A stretch of 64,000 bases of DNA from Agrobacterium vitis (GCF_013426735.1 NZ_AP023273.1:806001-870000); one strand, 5' to 3'; shown: positions 18,046 through 26,849, counted from the stretch's first letter. Translations and numbers: made by a program. Notes: generated by a model from the sequence alone, not told the origin.

Positions 18046-19146
18046 ATGGACCGCCCAATTGACATTCCTGGTCCAAGACCCGGCGATCCAGTTCTCTCGC
18101 TGTCAACACCGCTGCCGTTAATCGACGAGGATCGGCTCGCCGCCAATATCGCCCGGGTTCAATCCTATATGGATGTCCACGGCTTAGCCTTTCGCCCGCA
18201 TATCAAGACCCACAAGATTCCACCCCTCGCCCGCCAGCAGCAGGAGGCCGGTGCGACCGGTATCAATTGCCAGAAAATTACCGAGGCGGAGGTGTTTGCC
18301 GGTGCCGGGTTCGAGGACATATTGATTACTTTCAATATCCTTGGGCCTGAAAAGCTCGTGAGGCTCGCCGCCCTGAATGAGCGGATTTCCGGCCTGAAGG
18401 TAGTGGCCGATAGCATCGTCACCGTCGAAGGCCTTGCAAGCTATTTTTCAAACCGCAAACCTCTGACCGTATTGGTGGAATGCGACACCGGTGCCGGACG
18501 CTGCGGTGTGCAGACACCAGCAGACGCCGTTGGCCTGGCGCAAGCGATTTCCGCCAGCAAAGGCCTACGGTTCGGCGGAATAATGACATATCCCAAGGCT
18601 CACACCGAGCTAGCAGTCGAAAGCTTTTTTACGCAAATCCTCACAAGCCTTACCACTCTCGGTATTACCTGTCCGATTGTCTCGAATGGAGGAACGCCAA
18701 GCCTGTTTTCCGCCCATCTTGTGCCATCGGCCACCGAACATCGCGCCGGCACCTATATCTATAGCGACCGGAGCATGGCGAAGGCTGGACATGGCACGCT
18801 TGACGATTGCGCAATGCATATCCTAGCCACCGTCGTGTCGCGCCCGACACCGGATCGTGCCATTCTGGATGCTGGCTCTAAAGCGCTGACATCCGACCTG
18901 CTCGACTTTAGCGACTACGGCCTGATCGTTGACTATCCGGATGCTGTCATCACCGGCCTGTCCGAAGAACACGGCACCGTCGATCTCTCGAAGATTAGCG
19001 GTAAGCGGCCCGAGATCGGCGAAAAAGTGCGGATCATTCCCAACCACACCTGCGTCGTGTCAAACCTGTTCGACATCATGACATTTCACCGGAATGGTGT
19101 GGTGACGCGGGTGGAACAAGTGGCGGCACGCGGCCTGGTCTGGTAG
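18046..19146 (+). CDS. PLP enzyme of the D-serine dehydratase / D-threonine aldolase fold
   Basis: A 366-residue fold-type III PLP protein. The PLP-lysine lies in FRPHIKTHK near residue 50 (LIDEDRLAANIARVQ precedes it) and the C-terminal metal site is PNHTCVVSN. In characterised eukaryotic-type D-serine dehydratases zinc is held by His-x-Cys, whereas D-threonine aldolases use His-x-Asp; the His-x-Cys seen here favours a D-serine ammonia-lyase-like reaction, though this rule is not absolute. The ATG at 18046 is one base after the M81 stop. Products of such a dehydratase would need RidA, which is encoded by the divergent unit. Confidence 0.8.
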   Translation: MDRPIDIPGPRPGDPVLSLSTPLPLIDEDRLAANIARVQSYMDVHGLAFRPHIKTHKIPPLARQQQEAGATGINCQKITEAEVFAGAGFEDILITFNILGPEKLVRLAALNERISGLKVVADSIVTVEGLASYFSNRKPLTVLVECDTGAGRCGVQTPADAVGLAQAISASKGLRFGGIMTYPKAHTELAVESFFTQILTSLTTLGITCPIVSNGGTPSLFSAHLVPSATEHRAGTYIYSDRSMAKAGHGTLDDCAMHILATVVSRPTPDRAILDAGSKALTSDLLDFSDYGLIVDYPDAVITGLSEEHGTVDLSKISGKRPEIGEKVRIIPNHTCVVSNLFDIMTFHRNGVVTRVEQVAARGLVW

Positions 19147-19164
19147 CCGCGGCTCCGCCTATTT

Positions 19165-20298
19165 TTAGTCCTGAACTGCCCTCAGCGCGTCCGGCAATGT
19201 TTCTGCCTGCCAATTGATATGGCGTTCCAGCGCCTCACCATCGGCATCGAACAGATGGCAGTCGCTGGCCTTGATGACCGTCGTCATCGGCTGGTCAGGC
19301 TGAACGGGAGCAGATCCAGGGAAGACCGCACAATAGGGCTCACCATTTGCGAGCGACGCATAGGCGATTGTGCTGGCACCGAGCCGCTCAACGACACTGG
19401 GTGTCACAGTGATGGAAAAATCACCTTTGCCGAGCGCCAGATGTTCTGGACGGATGCCAAGCGTCAGCTCCTGACCCAGCATATCGGGGCGTCCGGAGAC
19501 AGGAATAGTCACCAACCGGCCTTCGTAGGCAACGGTAACGCCATCAGGCCCAACGCCCTTGCAGGAAACCGGCACGAAATTCATCTTCGGATTGCCGATA
19601 AAGCCAGCAACAAACAGGTTTTGCGGTTTGTGGTAAAGCTCCAGAGGTGCGCCCACCTGGGCAATATGACCACCATGCAACACCACGATTCGGTCGGCCA
19701 TGGTCATTGCTTCGATCTGGTCGTGGGTGACGTAGATCATCGTTGCTTTCAACTGCCGGTGCAGTCGCGTCAGTTCGATGCGCATGTCGGCACGCAAGGC
19801 GGCATCGAGATTGGAAAGCGGTTCATCGAACAGAAAAATCTTCGGTTCGCGCACGATGGCCCGGCCAATCGCCACCCGCTGCCGCTGTCCGCCGGAAAGC
19901 TGGCCCGGCTTCTGCTGCAAGCGCTGATCTAGCTGCAAAACCTTAGCCACTGCGCCGATCTTTTCACGGATCTGCGCCTCGGGCATTTTCTCGACCCGCA
20001 GCGGAAAGGCGATATTTTCAAACACCGTCATATGCGGATAGAGTGCATAGGACTGAAACACCATGGCAATGCCGCGCTCAACCGGCGGCAGCGCATTGAC
20101 CCGAGCCCCATCGATAACGATATCGCCGCTGGTCGTATCGTCCAGTCCGGCGATCATCCGAAGCAGCGTGGACTTGCCACAGCCGGATGGGCCGACAAAA
20201 ACCATGAATTCGCCGTCCTTGATGTCGAGCGAGACGCCCTTGATGACATCGAAATGGCCAAAGGATTTGACGACTTTGTTGAGATAAAGCTGGCCCAC
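19165..20298 (-). CDS. ABC importer ATP-binding protein (UgpC/MalK type)
   Basis: A 377-residue ATPase energising the sugar importer encoded upstream. Walker A is GPSGCGKST, the signature LSGGQRQRV, Walker B IFLFDEPLSNLD and the switch His in VTHDQ. The C-terminal TOBE/OB regulatory domain (from about 240) marks the CUT1 group. The start is uncertain: GTG at 20298 gives the family-like N-terminus MGQLYLNKVVKSFG and has GGAGA upstream; more distal starts would add up to 18 basic residues. It is separated from the binding-protein gene by a terminator-like hairpin, so it is probably made in smaller amounts. Confidence 0.9.
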   Translation of the reverse strand: MGQLYLNKVVKSFGHFDVIKGVSLDIKDGEFMVFVGPSGCGKSTLLRMIAGLDDTTSGDIVIDGARVNALPPVERGIAMVFQSYALYPHMTVFENIAFPLRVEKMPEAQIREKIGAVAKVLQLDQRLQQKPGQLSGGQRQRVAIGRAIVREPKIFLFDEPLSNLDAALRADMRIELTRLHRQLKATMIYVTHDQIEAMTMADRIVVLHGGHIAQVGAPLELYHKPQNLFVAGFIGNPKMNFVPVSCKGVGPDGVTVAYEGRLVTIPVSGRPDMLGQELTLGIRPEHLALGKGDFSITVTPSVVERLGASTIAYASLANGEPYCAVFPGSAPVQPDQPMTTVIKASDCHLFDADGEALERHINWQAETLPDALRAVQD

Positions 20299-20353
20299 CG
20301 CGCTGCGTCTCCATACCGACCGGCGACCAAACGGCGACCGGCGAAATTCCAAA

Positions 20354-20390
20354 CAAAAACCGGCTGCGAACCCGTATGATCCGCAGCCGG
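20354..20390 (-). terminator. Intercistronic terminator/attenuator
   Basis: CCGGCTGCG (20360-20368) pairs with CGCAGCCGG (20382-20390); on the minus strand the stem is followed by TTTTTG. It lies between the binding-protein and ATPase genes and should reduce read-through into the latter. Confidence 0.7.
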
Positions 20391-20401
20391 AGCCCCGATG
20401 T

Positions 20402-21625
20402 TTACTTGTACTGGTCGATAGCAGCCGAAGCCTTCTTCAAGGCGTCCGCAGGCTCGGCCTTACCCGTGACGACAGACTGGACCATTTCGATCATCACATT
20501 CTGGAAGCCTTTGTAATCCTTGAACAAAGGTTCAGGTCCACCGAAGGCGATACCATCAATCAACGGCTTCCAGTAAGGCTTATCCTTGATCAACTGATCG
20601 ACCTTAGCGGAAGGACGAAGCGGCGTCAGGCCGGAATCGGTCGTCAGTTCGTATTCTTCCTGCGGTTCTGGCGAGGTAATGTATTTGGCAAATTCCGTTG
20701 CCTTGTCCTCGACACCGGAGCCCTTGAAGATCGCCAGGCTATCGGTGATCAACAGCGTGCCGGGGCCCTTAGCCGAAGGACCAAGTGGCAAGGTCGTCAC
20801 GCCCCAGTGGATATCGGTCTTCAGCAGGCGATAGGCAGCGCCTGAGCTGTTCTGGATCATCCCGGCCTTGCCGTCGAGAAAGATGGCGCGGATTTCGTTC
20901 TGCTCGTAAGCGGTTGCCCCTTCAACCGAATAGGGAGCGATGTCCTTGTATGCCTGAAGCGCTGCCAACACTTCCGGGCTGTCCATGACGATCTTGCCGT
21001 CCTTGTCCATCACCTGACCATTATTGGTGTAAACCCAGTGCATGAACTGGTGCATGGTGTTGTCGAAGGTTTTGGCAGGCAGGCCATAACCGGCAATACC
21101 GGTCTTTTCCTTGATCTGCTTGGCAAAGGCAATTTCCTCAGCCCAAGTCTTCGGTGGGGTCTCCGGGTCAAGACCAGCTTTCTTGAACAGGTCCTTGTTC
21201 CAGAACAGTGCCTTGGTGGAGAAGGCAATCGGCACGCCCCACTGGGTATCGTCAAAGGTCACGGTATCGACGATGTTCGGATAATAGCTCTTCTTTTCGG
21301 CATCCGTCATCGGCACCTTGACGATCAGGTCGTTCTCGGCGAACTCCTTCAATGTGCGCGAACCAACATAAGCCATGGCAACCGGCGTCCCGGCGGCGGC
21401 CAAGGTGGTTGCCTTGTCCTGGCACTGTTCCCAGCCAACCACTTCAGGCGCAATCTTCCAGCCCGGTTTTTTGCCTTCCCAGACCTTGATATATTTCTCA
21501 TGGATCGGGTCGATCTTGTCGCCACAATAGATCCAGCTGATTTCCTTATCCGCCGCAAAACTCGACAGAGCCGAGCTTGCCAGCAGCGCCAGCGCGCCCG
21601 CCATGATGGTCAAAGTGTTTTTCAT
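20402..21625 (-). CDS. Sugar ABC transporter substrate-binding protein
   Basis: A 407-residue periplasmic binding protein (family 1 solute-binding, CUT1). The signal peptide ends at SSFAA-DKE (about residue 25). Conserved blocks include WGVPIAFSTKALFWNKDLF and the late WKPLIDGIAFGGPEP. It feeds the permeases encoded just upstream. Because it is first before the hairpin at 20354 it can be over-produced relative to the ATPase, as usual for binding proteins. Ligand not readable; the divergent NagA/NagB/kinase genes argue for an N-acetylhexosamine oligosaccharide. Confidence 0.9.
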   Translation of the reverse strand: MKNTLTIMAGALALLASSALSSFAADKEISWIYCGDKIDPIHEKYIKVWEGKKPGWKIAPEVVGWEQCQDKATTLAAAGTPVAMAYVGSRTLKEFAENDLIVKVPMTDAEKKSYYPNIVDTVTFDDTQWGVPIAFSTKALFWNKDLFKKAGLDPETPPKTWAEEIAFAKQIKEKTGIAGYGLPAKTFDNTMHQFMHWVYTNNGQVMDKDGKIVMDSPEVLAALQAYKDIAPYSVEGATAYEQNEIRAIFLDGKAGMIQNSSGAAYRLLKTDIHWGVTTLPLGPSAKGPGTLLITDSLAIFKGSGVEDKATEFAKYITSPEPQEEYELTTDSGLTPLRPSAKVDQLIKDKPYWKPLIDGIAFGGPEPLFKDYKGFQNVMIEMVQSVVTGKAEPADALKKASAAIDQYK

Positions 21626-21681
21626 CGATGGTTCCCCTTTGTTGACATTAAACGTGTCTTGGTTGTTTCGAAACCGGCTGC

Positions 21682-22542
21682 CTACTTGACTGCTCCCGCC
21701 GTCAGGCCACTGACCAGATAGCGTTGCAGGAAGAAGATCATGATCATCGCCGGCGCAATACCGACGAAGCTTGCGGCCATCAACTCGTTCCAGATCACTT
21801 CCTGACGGCCGAAATAGGCAAACAGGCCAATCGGCAGTGGCATGTATTCCGTCTTCGAGTTGAAGGTCAGTGCGAAGATGAAATGCTGCGCATAGGCGGT
21901 AATGAAGGTGGTGATGCCGACGACGGCAATCCCCGGCATGGCAAGCGGCAGAACCACGCGCCGGAACGTATAGAAATAGCTTGCCCCGTCCACATACGCC
22001 GCCTCCTCAAGCTCCCGTGGAATCCGCATCATATAGGTTCTCAGCAACCAGATGGCGGTCGGGATCAGGAAGGCGATCAGCGGCACGATCAGCGCGAAAT
22101 AGGTGTTCAGCATTCCCGAAATCCGCATCAGCCGAAAGATCGGAATGAGCAGGACCGCGCCTGAAAACATGTTGACGGCGAGGAACGTCCCCAGCAACAC
22201 ACCCCTGCCACGGAATTCGAAACGGGCAAAGGCATACGCTGCCGGGACGACGAGCAGCAGAACCACCACCGTTGCCGTGATCGAGATAAAGAACGAATTG
22301 AAGATATAGCGGCCAAAGCCCGGAACGTGGTCCCACATGGTTCGGTAGGCTTCGAATGAACCATTTTCCGGCCAAAACCGATAAGGTGACGAAAACAGCT
22401 GGCTGAGCGGCTTCAACGACACCAGGAACCCTTCCACGAAAGGCGCCAGCACGAAAGTGAGAAACACCGCGACACCGCAATAGATGCCGATGATTTCATA
22501 CCATTTGTAGCGATTGATCATCGCCTGCCTGTTGGTGCTCAT
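21682..22542 (-). CDS. Carbohydrate ABC permease (MalG type)
   Basis: A 286-residue inner-membrane permease with about six transmembrane segments and the EAA loop seen as EEAAYVDGASYFYTFRRVVLP. The last residues VSGLTAGAVK are typical of MalG-like subunits. Its start overlaps the stop of the MalF-type gene by four bases, so the two permeases are translationally coupled. It pairs with that protein to form the membrane channel of the importer. Confidence 0.9.
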   Translation of the reverse strand: MSTNRQAMINRYKWYEIIGIYCGVAVFLTFVLAPFVEGFLVSLKPLSQLFSSPYRFWPENGSFEAYRTMWDHVPGFGRYIFNSFFISITATVVVLLLVVPAAYAFARFEFRGRGVLLGTFLAVNMFSGAVLLIPIFRLMRISGMLNTYFALIVPLIAFLIPTAIWLLRTYMMRIPRELEEAAYVDGASYFYTFRRVVLPLAMPGIAVVGITTFITAYAQHFIFALTFNSKTEYMPLPIGLFAYFGRQEVIWNELMAASFVGIAPAMIMIFFLQRYLVSGLTAGAVK

Positions 22543-23429
22543 CGGGAATGCTCCTGCGAAAGACGGCTGGTGACGCGGAAGTAGAAATAGCTGAAGATCG
22601 ACAGGAAGATGCAGATCAGCACGGCGCGCGCCGCCCCTTCACCGTATTTGTACGACCCAATTGCCGTCTTATAGGTATCGATGATCATCGTCGTCGTGCC
22701 GCCGCTTGGGCCACCTCGGGTCAATATCCAGATGATATCGAAGGAATTGAAGGTCGAGATTAGCGAAATCATTGACATGGTGATCATCGCTGGCATCAGC
22801 AGCGGCAGGGTGATGCGGCGGAACCGGTAGAACCGCCCGGCACCGTCCGTCCAAGCCGCCTCATGCAGATCCTGCGGGATCGCCTGCATAGCTGCCAGCA
22901 GATAAAGCGTCACCATCGGCACGCCGATCCATACATCGGTGAAGATCGTAGCCCAGAACGCCGTCGATCCATAAGCAAGGAAGGCGACAGGCCCATCGAC
23001 CAGACCGAACCGCTGCAACATGCCGGAAATCATCCCGAACTGGCCGTTATACATCCAGCCCCACATGAAGATGCCGATAGCCATCGGCACGATCCAGGGT
23101 GGCATGGTCAGGATGCGGAACAAGGTTCGCCCCGGCACGGCAGTGTTCAGAAGCGTCGCGCCGAACGTGCCGATAATCATCTTGAACAGCACGGAGAAGA
23201 ACGTCCACACGAAGGTGCGGATAATGACATCCGCGAAGGTGGCGTTGAAAATCTTGTTGTAATTATCCCAGCCGACCCAATTCGTCACCCGCTTCAGCGA
23301 CGCATCGGTGAAGGACAGGATGAAAGTATCGACCAGCGGATAAGCAACGATGATGGCGATATAGATGGTTGCCGGCAACAGCAGGCACCAGGCGAAGAAA
23401 ACGGCTCTGCGTTTCGCCTCCATGACCAT
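22539..23429 (-). CDS. Carbohydrate ABC permease (MalF type)
   Basis: A 296-residue permease with six hydrophobic segments and an EAA loop (HEAAWTDGAGRFYRFRRITLP). The first helix FFAWCLLLPATIYIAIIVAYP and the following PLVDTFILSFTD are characteristic of MalF/UgpA-like subunits. It begins 3 bases after the oxidoreductase stop and overlaps the next permease gene, which makes a tight operon. Confidence 0.9.
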   Translation of the reverse strand: MVMEAKRRAVFFAWCLLLPATIYIAIIVAYPLVDTFILSFTDASLKRVTNWVGWDNYNKIFNATFADVIIRTFVWTFFSVLFKMIIGTFGATLLNTAVPGRTLFRILTMPPWIVPMAIGIFMWGWMYNGQFGMISGMLQRFGLVDGPVAFLAYGSTAFWATIFTDVWIGVPMVTLYLLAAMQAIPQDLHEAAWTDGAGRFYRFRRITLPLLMPAMITMSMISLISTFNSFDIIWILTRGGPSGGTTTMIIDTYKTAIGSYKYGEGAARAVLICIFLSIFSYFYFRVTSRLSQEHSR

Positions 23430-23432
23430 CCC

Positions 23433-24614
23433 CTATGCCGACTTTGCAGGGGCGGCGGACGCCTCGCCATGCAGGCAGGCATCGTAACGCGCCCAGACAG
23501 GCGCGAGGTCCACCACTTTACGCTCAGCTCGGGCCTGATCCAGCGCCAGGGCCAAAATGCCCGCCTCAATGGCGTCGAGAGCCGAAACCGGTTGCTTCGC
23601 TCCGGTTTCAATGAAGGCCAGCACGTCGGCTGCCATTTGTTCGTCGGCACCGTAATGCTGCGACTTCTCGGACGGCGCACTATAGGTTTTGGCAATGACC
23701 TTGCCATTGTTGCGGGCATTGTGGACATCGAGGAATCCACGCACGAAATCACCCTCAGCCATGCCCTTCGAGCCGATCACGCAGAAACGGCGAAACTGAT
23801 CGGGCACATTGAGATTGGTGTGAAATGTCATCGCCACGCCATTCTCATATTCGATGATCGCGGTCTGATAATCGATAATGTCGGCATCGCTATCAAAGAC
23901 CTTGTCGGAACCCAACCAACCGCTTGGCTTGCGGTGATAGACTTCCATGTCGTTGACGCCATCCTGCTCCGGCGCGTTTTCCGGAATGAAGCTCTTGCGA
24001 CCACCAAAACTGGCGACGAAACGGGGCCGTGCGCCCACCACACCATTGTAAAGATCAAGGTCGTGGCAGCATTTCTCCAGCATGAAGCCGCCGGTATAGC
24101 GCCCGTAACGACGCCAATCGCGCATGAAGAACGCGCCATGATAAGGCTCGATATGCTCCGAAGCCTCAATGGAGACGACATTGCCAAGCAGGCCATCCGC
24201 CTGCGCCTGACGCAAATCGCGGTAGAGCGGCGAATAGCGAAGAACAAGACCAACCAACAACCGGTCATGACCATAGGTATGCAGAAGCGAGGCGAGTTCG
24301 AGGCTTTCCTCGATGGAAATCACGATCGGCTTTTCGGTAAAGACTGTCAGTCCGGCTTCAAGTCCTAACCGGATATGCTGGATATGCAGGTGATTGGGCG
24401 AACCGATCATCAGCAGATCGAAGCCGCCCCCGGTAATCAGCTGTTCTGGTGTTTCATATGCCTTGCCTGCCGATACACCCGCCTCGACCAATCCAGGCAG
24501 GCCTGCCGGATCAGGATCGACATAGCCGACAATCTCGAAAGACGGATCGATCTCACTAAGCACTCGACCGAGATAACCAAGCCGGAAACCAAGCCCGATA
24601 ATGGCGACTTTCAT
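23433..24614 (-). CDS. Gfo/Idh/MocA-family oxidoreductase
   Basis: A 393-residue NAD(P)-dependent dehydrogenase. The Rossmann glycine motif (MKVAIIGLGFRLGYLG) begins at residue 1 with the ATG at 24614; an upstream start would add 26 residues that do not fit the family. The EKP element (TEKPI) lies near residue 100 and a second alpha/beta domain follows. Members oxidise or epimerise sugars and inositols. As first gene of the importer operon it probably modifies the imported sugar or a released moiety; the exact substrate is unknown. GGGGAAAG precedes the start. Confidence 0.87.
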   Translation of the reverse strand: MKVAIIGLGFRLGYLGRVLSEIDPSFEIVGYVDPDPAGLPGLVEAGVSAGKAYETPEQLITGGGFDLLMIGSPNHLHIQHIRLGLEAGLTVFTEKPIVISIEESLELASLLHTYGHDRLLVGLVLRYSPLYRDLRQAQADGLLGNVVSIEASEHIEPYHGAFFMRDWRRYGRYTGGFMLEKCCHDLDLYNGVVGARPRFVASFGGRKSFIPENAPEQDGVNDMEVYHRKPSGWLGSDKVFDSDADIIDYQTAIIEYENGVAMTFHTNLNVPDQFRRFCVIGSKGMAEGDFVRGFLDVHNARNNGKVIAKTYSAPSEKSQHYGADEQMAADVLAFIETGAKQPVSALDAIEAGILALALDQARAERKVVDLAPVWARYDACLHGEASAAPAKSA

Positions 24615-24637
24615 GCTGGAACTTTCCCCGTTCACGT

Positions 24638-24721
24638 AATTTATTTTCTTGAGACTGCGAATTTTTGGCGGTTTCGTCAATAGAGAAAGCAATTCTCCGC
24701 AAGGTCGTGAAATTTATTTTC
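24638..24721. promoter_or_regulatory. Candidate RpiR operators upstream of importer operon
   Basis: AATTTATTTTC occurs at 24638-24648 and 24711-24721. The second copy is the core of a perfect dyad, GTGAAA-N5-TTTCAC (24707-24723). The start-to-start distance is 73 bases, against 71 for the sister motifs at 15933 and 16004. The assignment to the RpiR protein is inference. Confidence 0.5.
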
Positions 24722-24844
24722 ACAATCAGCGAAACCACCTCAAGGCCTTCACAAGTGCATCACCAATTCCGCACACATCCGGGAACATTGAGTTCGACGA
24801 GCTATGCACGATTGTTCCATTTATTTATTCTTGTTAATGAATAA

Positions 24845-24861
24845 TACCAAAAAAATGCCAA
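24845..24861 (-). promoter_or_regulatory. Candidate GntR (NagR-like) operator, site 1
   Basis: Read on the minus strand, TTGGCA and TTGGTA are separated by five T. The same half-sites with the same five-base spacing recur at 24977-24993. This fits an operator for the adjacent UTRA regulator that controls both divergent operons. Confidence 0.45.
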
Positions 24862-24969
24862 TCGTCCAGACTGAATGATAATTTCCCCTATTTTTTGAGG
24901 GAAATATCTGTTTTTTCAGCACAATTTACGCTGCCATCCTGAACTTTGAGAAGACCAATGAAACATTAT

Positions 24970-24993
24970 TGCCAAATTGGTATTGCCTTGGTA
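24970..24993 (+). promoter_or_regulatory. Candidate GntR (NagR-like) operator, site 2
   Basis: TTGGTA occurs at 24977-24982 and 24988-24993 with a five-base spacer, and an inverted TGCCAA at 24970-24975 forms a short dyad with the first. It lies 53-76 bases before the GntR start codon, a suitable place for autoregulation. Confidence 0.5.
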
Positions 24994-25045
24994 CTGTAAT
25001 CAAAAAATAACCATCAGCATTCGGCTAGGATACGGGGAACGTGAC

Positions 25046-25798
25046 ATGCAGACGGATGTGCTTGCTTTTGCGAGCCTGCAATCCAGCCGGGGCGGCCCGC
25101 TTTATATCAAGTTAAAGACGCTGATCGAAGATGCCATCGAAGCTGGACAGCTTAAGCATGGCGACGCCCTGCCTGCGGAGCGCGACATTGCCGAGGCCGC
25201 AGGTATCAGCCGCGTCACCGTGCGCAAGGCAATAGACGACCTCGTTGCTGAAGGCCTTTTGGTTCGGCGCCGGGGTGCTGGAACCTTTGTCGTCAAGCCA
25301 GTCAAGCGCATGCAGCAACCGCTGACACGGCTGACATCCTTTACCGAGGATATGGCCCGGCGCGGCATGGTCAGCGGTTCACGTTGGCTGGAGCGCGGCT
25401 TGTTTTTGCCAACGCCGGAAGAAACCATGGCGCTTGGGCTTTCCGGCACCGCGCGAGTGGCACGGCTGGTGCGGCTGCGCACCGCCAGCGACATGCCGAT
25501 TGCGTTGGAACGTACCAATCTTCCAGATGATCTGCTGCCAGATCCCTCTCGCGTCGAGAACTCTCTCTATGCCGCACTTGGCAGTGTCGGGATTAGACCC
25601 GTGCGCGCCAATCAGCGCATTTCGGCGGTCATATTAACGGATGAAGATACCAAATTGCTCGGCATGCCGCCGGGTTCTGCCGCGCTTTCGGTGCAGCGGA
25701 TCGCCTATCTCGACACGGGCCGGGTGATGGAAGTGTCGCGAGCGCTATATCGCAGCGACGCCTATGACCTGGTTGCAGAATTGACCATCGGTTCCTGA
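25046..25798 (+). CDS. GntR-family regulator with UTRA domain (NagR-like)
   Basis: A 250-residue regulator. A winged helix-turn-helix occupies about residues 14-80 (GDALPAERDIAEAAGISRVTVRK in pieces, then GLLVRRRGAGTFV), and a UTRA ligand domain follows (about 100-240). The ATG at 25046 with GGGGA upstream is preferred to a TTG 69 bases earlier. UTRA proteins of this kind repress nag operons and respond to GlcN-6-P or GlcNAc-6-P. It heads the SIS-nagA-kinase operon and faces the importer operon, so it probably controls both. Confidence 0.88.
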   Translation: MQTDVLAFASLQSSRGGPLYIKLKTLIEDAIEAGQLKHGDALPAERDIAEAAGISRVTVRKAIDDLVAEGLLVRRRGAGTFVVKPVKRMQQPLTRLTSFTEDMARRGMVSGSRWLERGLFLPTPEETMALGLSGTARVARLVRLRTASDMPIALERTNLPDDLLPDPSRVENSLYAALGSVGIRPVRANQRISAVILTDEDTKLLGMPPGSAALSVQRIAYLDTGRVMEVSRALYRSDAYDLVAELTIGS

Positions 25799-25826
25799 TC
25801 GGAAGCCGCAGGATAAGGAAAATACG

Positions 25827-26849
25827 ATGACGACGACTATGCGCCAGGAAATAAACGAGATTCCGCAAGCGGTCAGTAGACTGCTACGCGATAGCCGGGA
25901 GAGTTTGGAACAAGCGGGTGCAGCACTCCGCAAGCGCGATCCTGCGGTGCTGGTCACTATTGCGCGTGGTTCTTCAGACCACGCCGCCCATTTCCTGAAA
26001 TATGCTGTCGAACTGGAGCTCGGGATCGTCGTTGCCTCGCTCGGCCCGTCTCTCGCCTCGATTTATCAAGCGCCGCTGAAACTGGACCGGGCTGCGGCAC
26101 TTGCGATCTCGCAATCCGGGGCCAGCCCGGACCTCGTAGCGCTCGCCAAGTCTGCCGTAGCCGGTGGGGCAACGACAATTTCGCTGCTCAATACTATTTC
26201 TTCGCCGCTGGCCGCAGCCTCTGATATCGCTATCGACATTCAGGCCGGACCGGAAATTGCGGTTGCGGCGACAAAATCCTTCGTCAATTCCATTGTTGCT
26301 GGCCTGTCCTTGATCAGTGCCTGGAGCGACAACGCTCGCCTGGCAGCCGCAGTCGAAGCCCTTCCCACGCATCTTGAAAAAGCGCTCGCCCTGGATTGGA
26401 GTAGCCTGGTCGAGGTGTTGAAAGACGCCGATTCGCTCTACATGCTCGGGCGCGGCCCAACGTTGGCCATTGCCTGCGAAGCGGCACTGAAATGCAAGGA
26501 AACCTCTGAACTGCATGCGGAGGCCTATTCTTCGGCTGAAGTGTTGCATGGTCCGGTCTCCCTGGTGTCTGCAAATTTCCCGATCATCGCCTTTGCCGCC
26601 CGTGACAAGGCGGAAGCTTCTATCGCCGCGACGGCCAATGGACTGGCCGCCAAGAATGCCTCTGTTTTCCTGACATCGTCTTTGGCAAAGGAGTCCAACC
26701 ATTTGCCCTTCATCGAAACCGGCCACCCGCTGACCGATGCACTGGCATTGATTGTACCGTATTATGGCATGGTGGAATCACTATCGCGCGCCCGTGGCCT
26801 TGATCCGGACAAGCCAGCCGCTCTGAAGAAAGTAACGGAAACCCGATGA
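25827..26849 (+). CDS. SIS-domain glucosamine-6-P deaminase (NagB-II type)
   Basis: A 340-residue protein with two SIS domains (about 35-165 and 195-320), homologous to the isomerase half of GlmS but without a glutaminase domain. Typical elements are ARGSSDHAAHFLKYA, SQSGASPDLV and the late AEAYSSAEVLHGPVSLV. Such stand-alone proteins act as alternative GlcN-6-P deaminases that yield fructose-6-P and ammonia. Its overlap (ATGA) with nagA and the kinase gene downstream support that role. A related aldose-ketose isomerase (AgaS) cannot be excluded. Confidence 0.85.
   Translation: MTTTMRQEINEIPQAVSRLLRDSRESLEQAGAALRKRDPAVLVTIARGSSDHAAHFLKYAVELELGIVVASLGPSLASIYQAPLKLDRAAALAISQSGASPDLVALAKSAVAGGATTISLLNTISSPLAAASDIAIDIQAGPEIAVAATKSFVNSIVAGLSLISAWSDNARLAAAVEALPTHLEKALALDWSSLVEVLKDADSLYMLGRGPTLAIACEAALKCKETSELHAEAYSSAEVLHGPVSLVSANFPIIAFAARDKAEASIAATANGLAAKNASVFLTSSLAKESNHLPFIETGHPLTDALALIVPYYGMVESLSRARGLDPDKPAALKKVTETR

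Larger units (their letters stand above)
24615..25045. other. 431-base divergent regulatory region
   Basis: No gene is seen. This AT-rich stretch separates the importer operon from the GntR-nagBA-kinase operon. It holds two copies of AATTTATTTTC near the importer side and two TTGGYA-N5-TTGGTA elements nearer the GntR side, listed separately. Confidence 0.7.

Noticed and set aside
22863..24368. A 501-codon plus-strand frame opposite the permease and oxidoreductase genes
   Set aside because: It is antisense to two well-supported genes and spans their boundary. High GC third-position bias of the real genes explains such frames.
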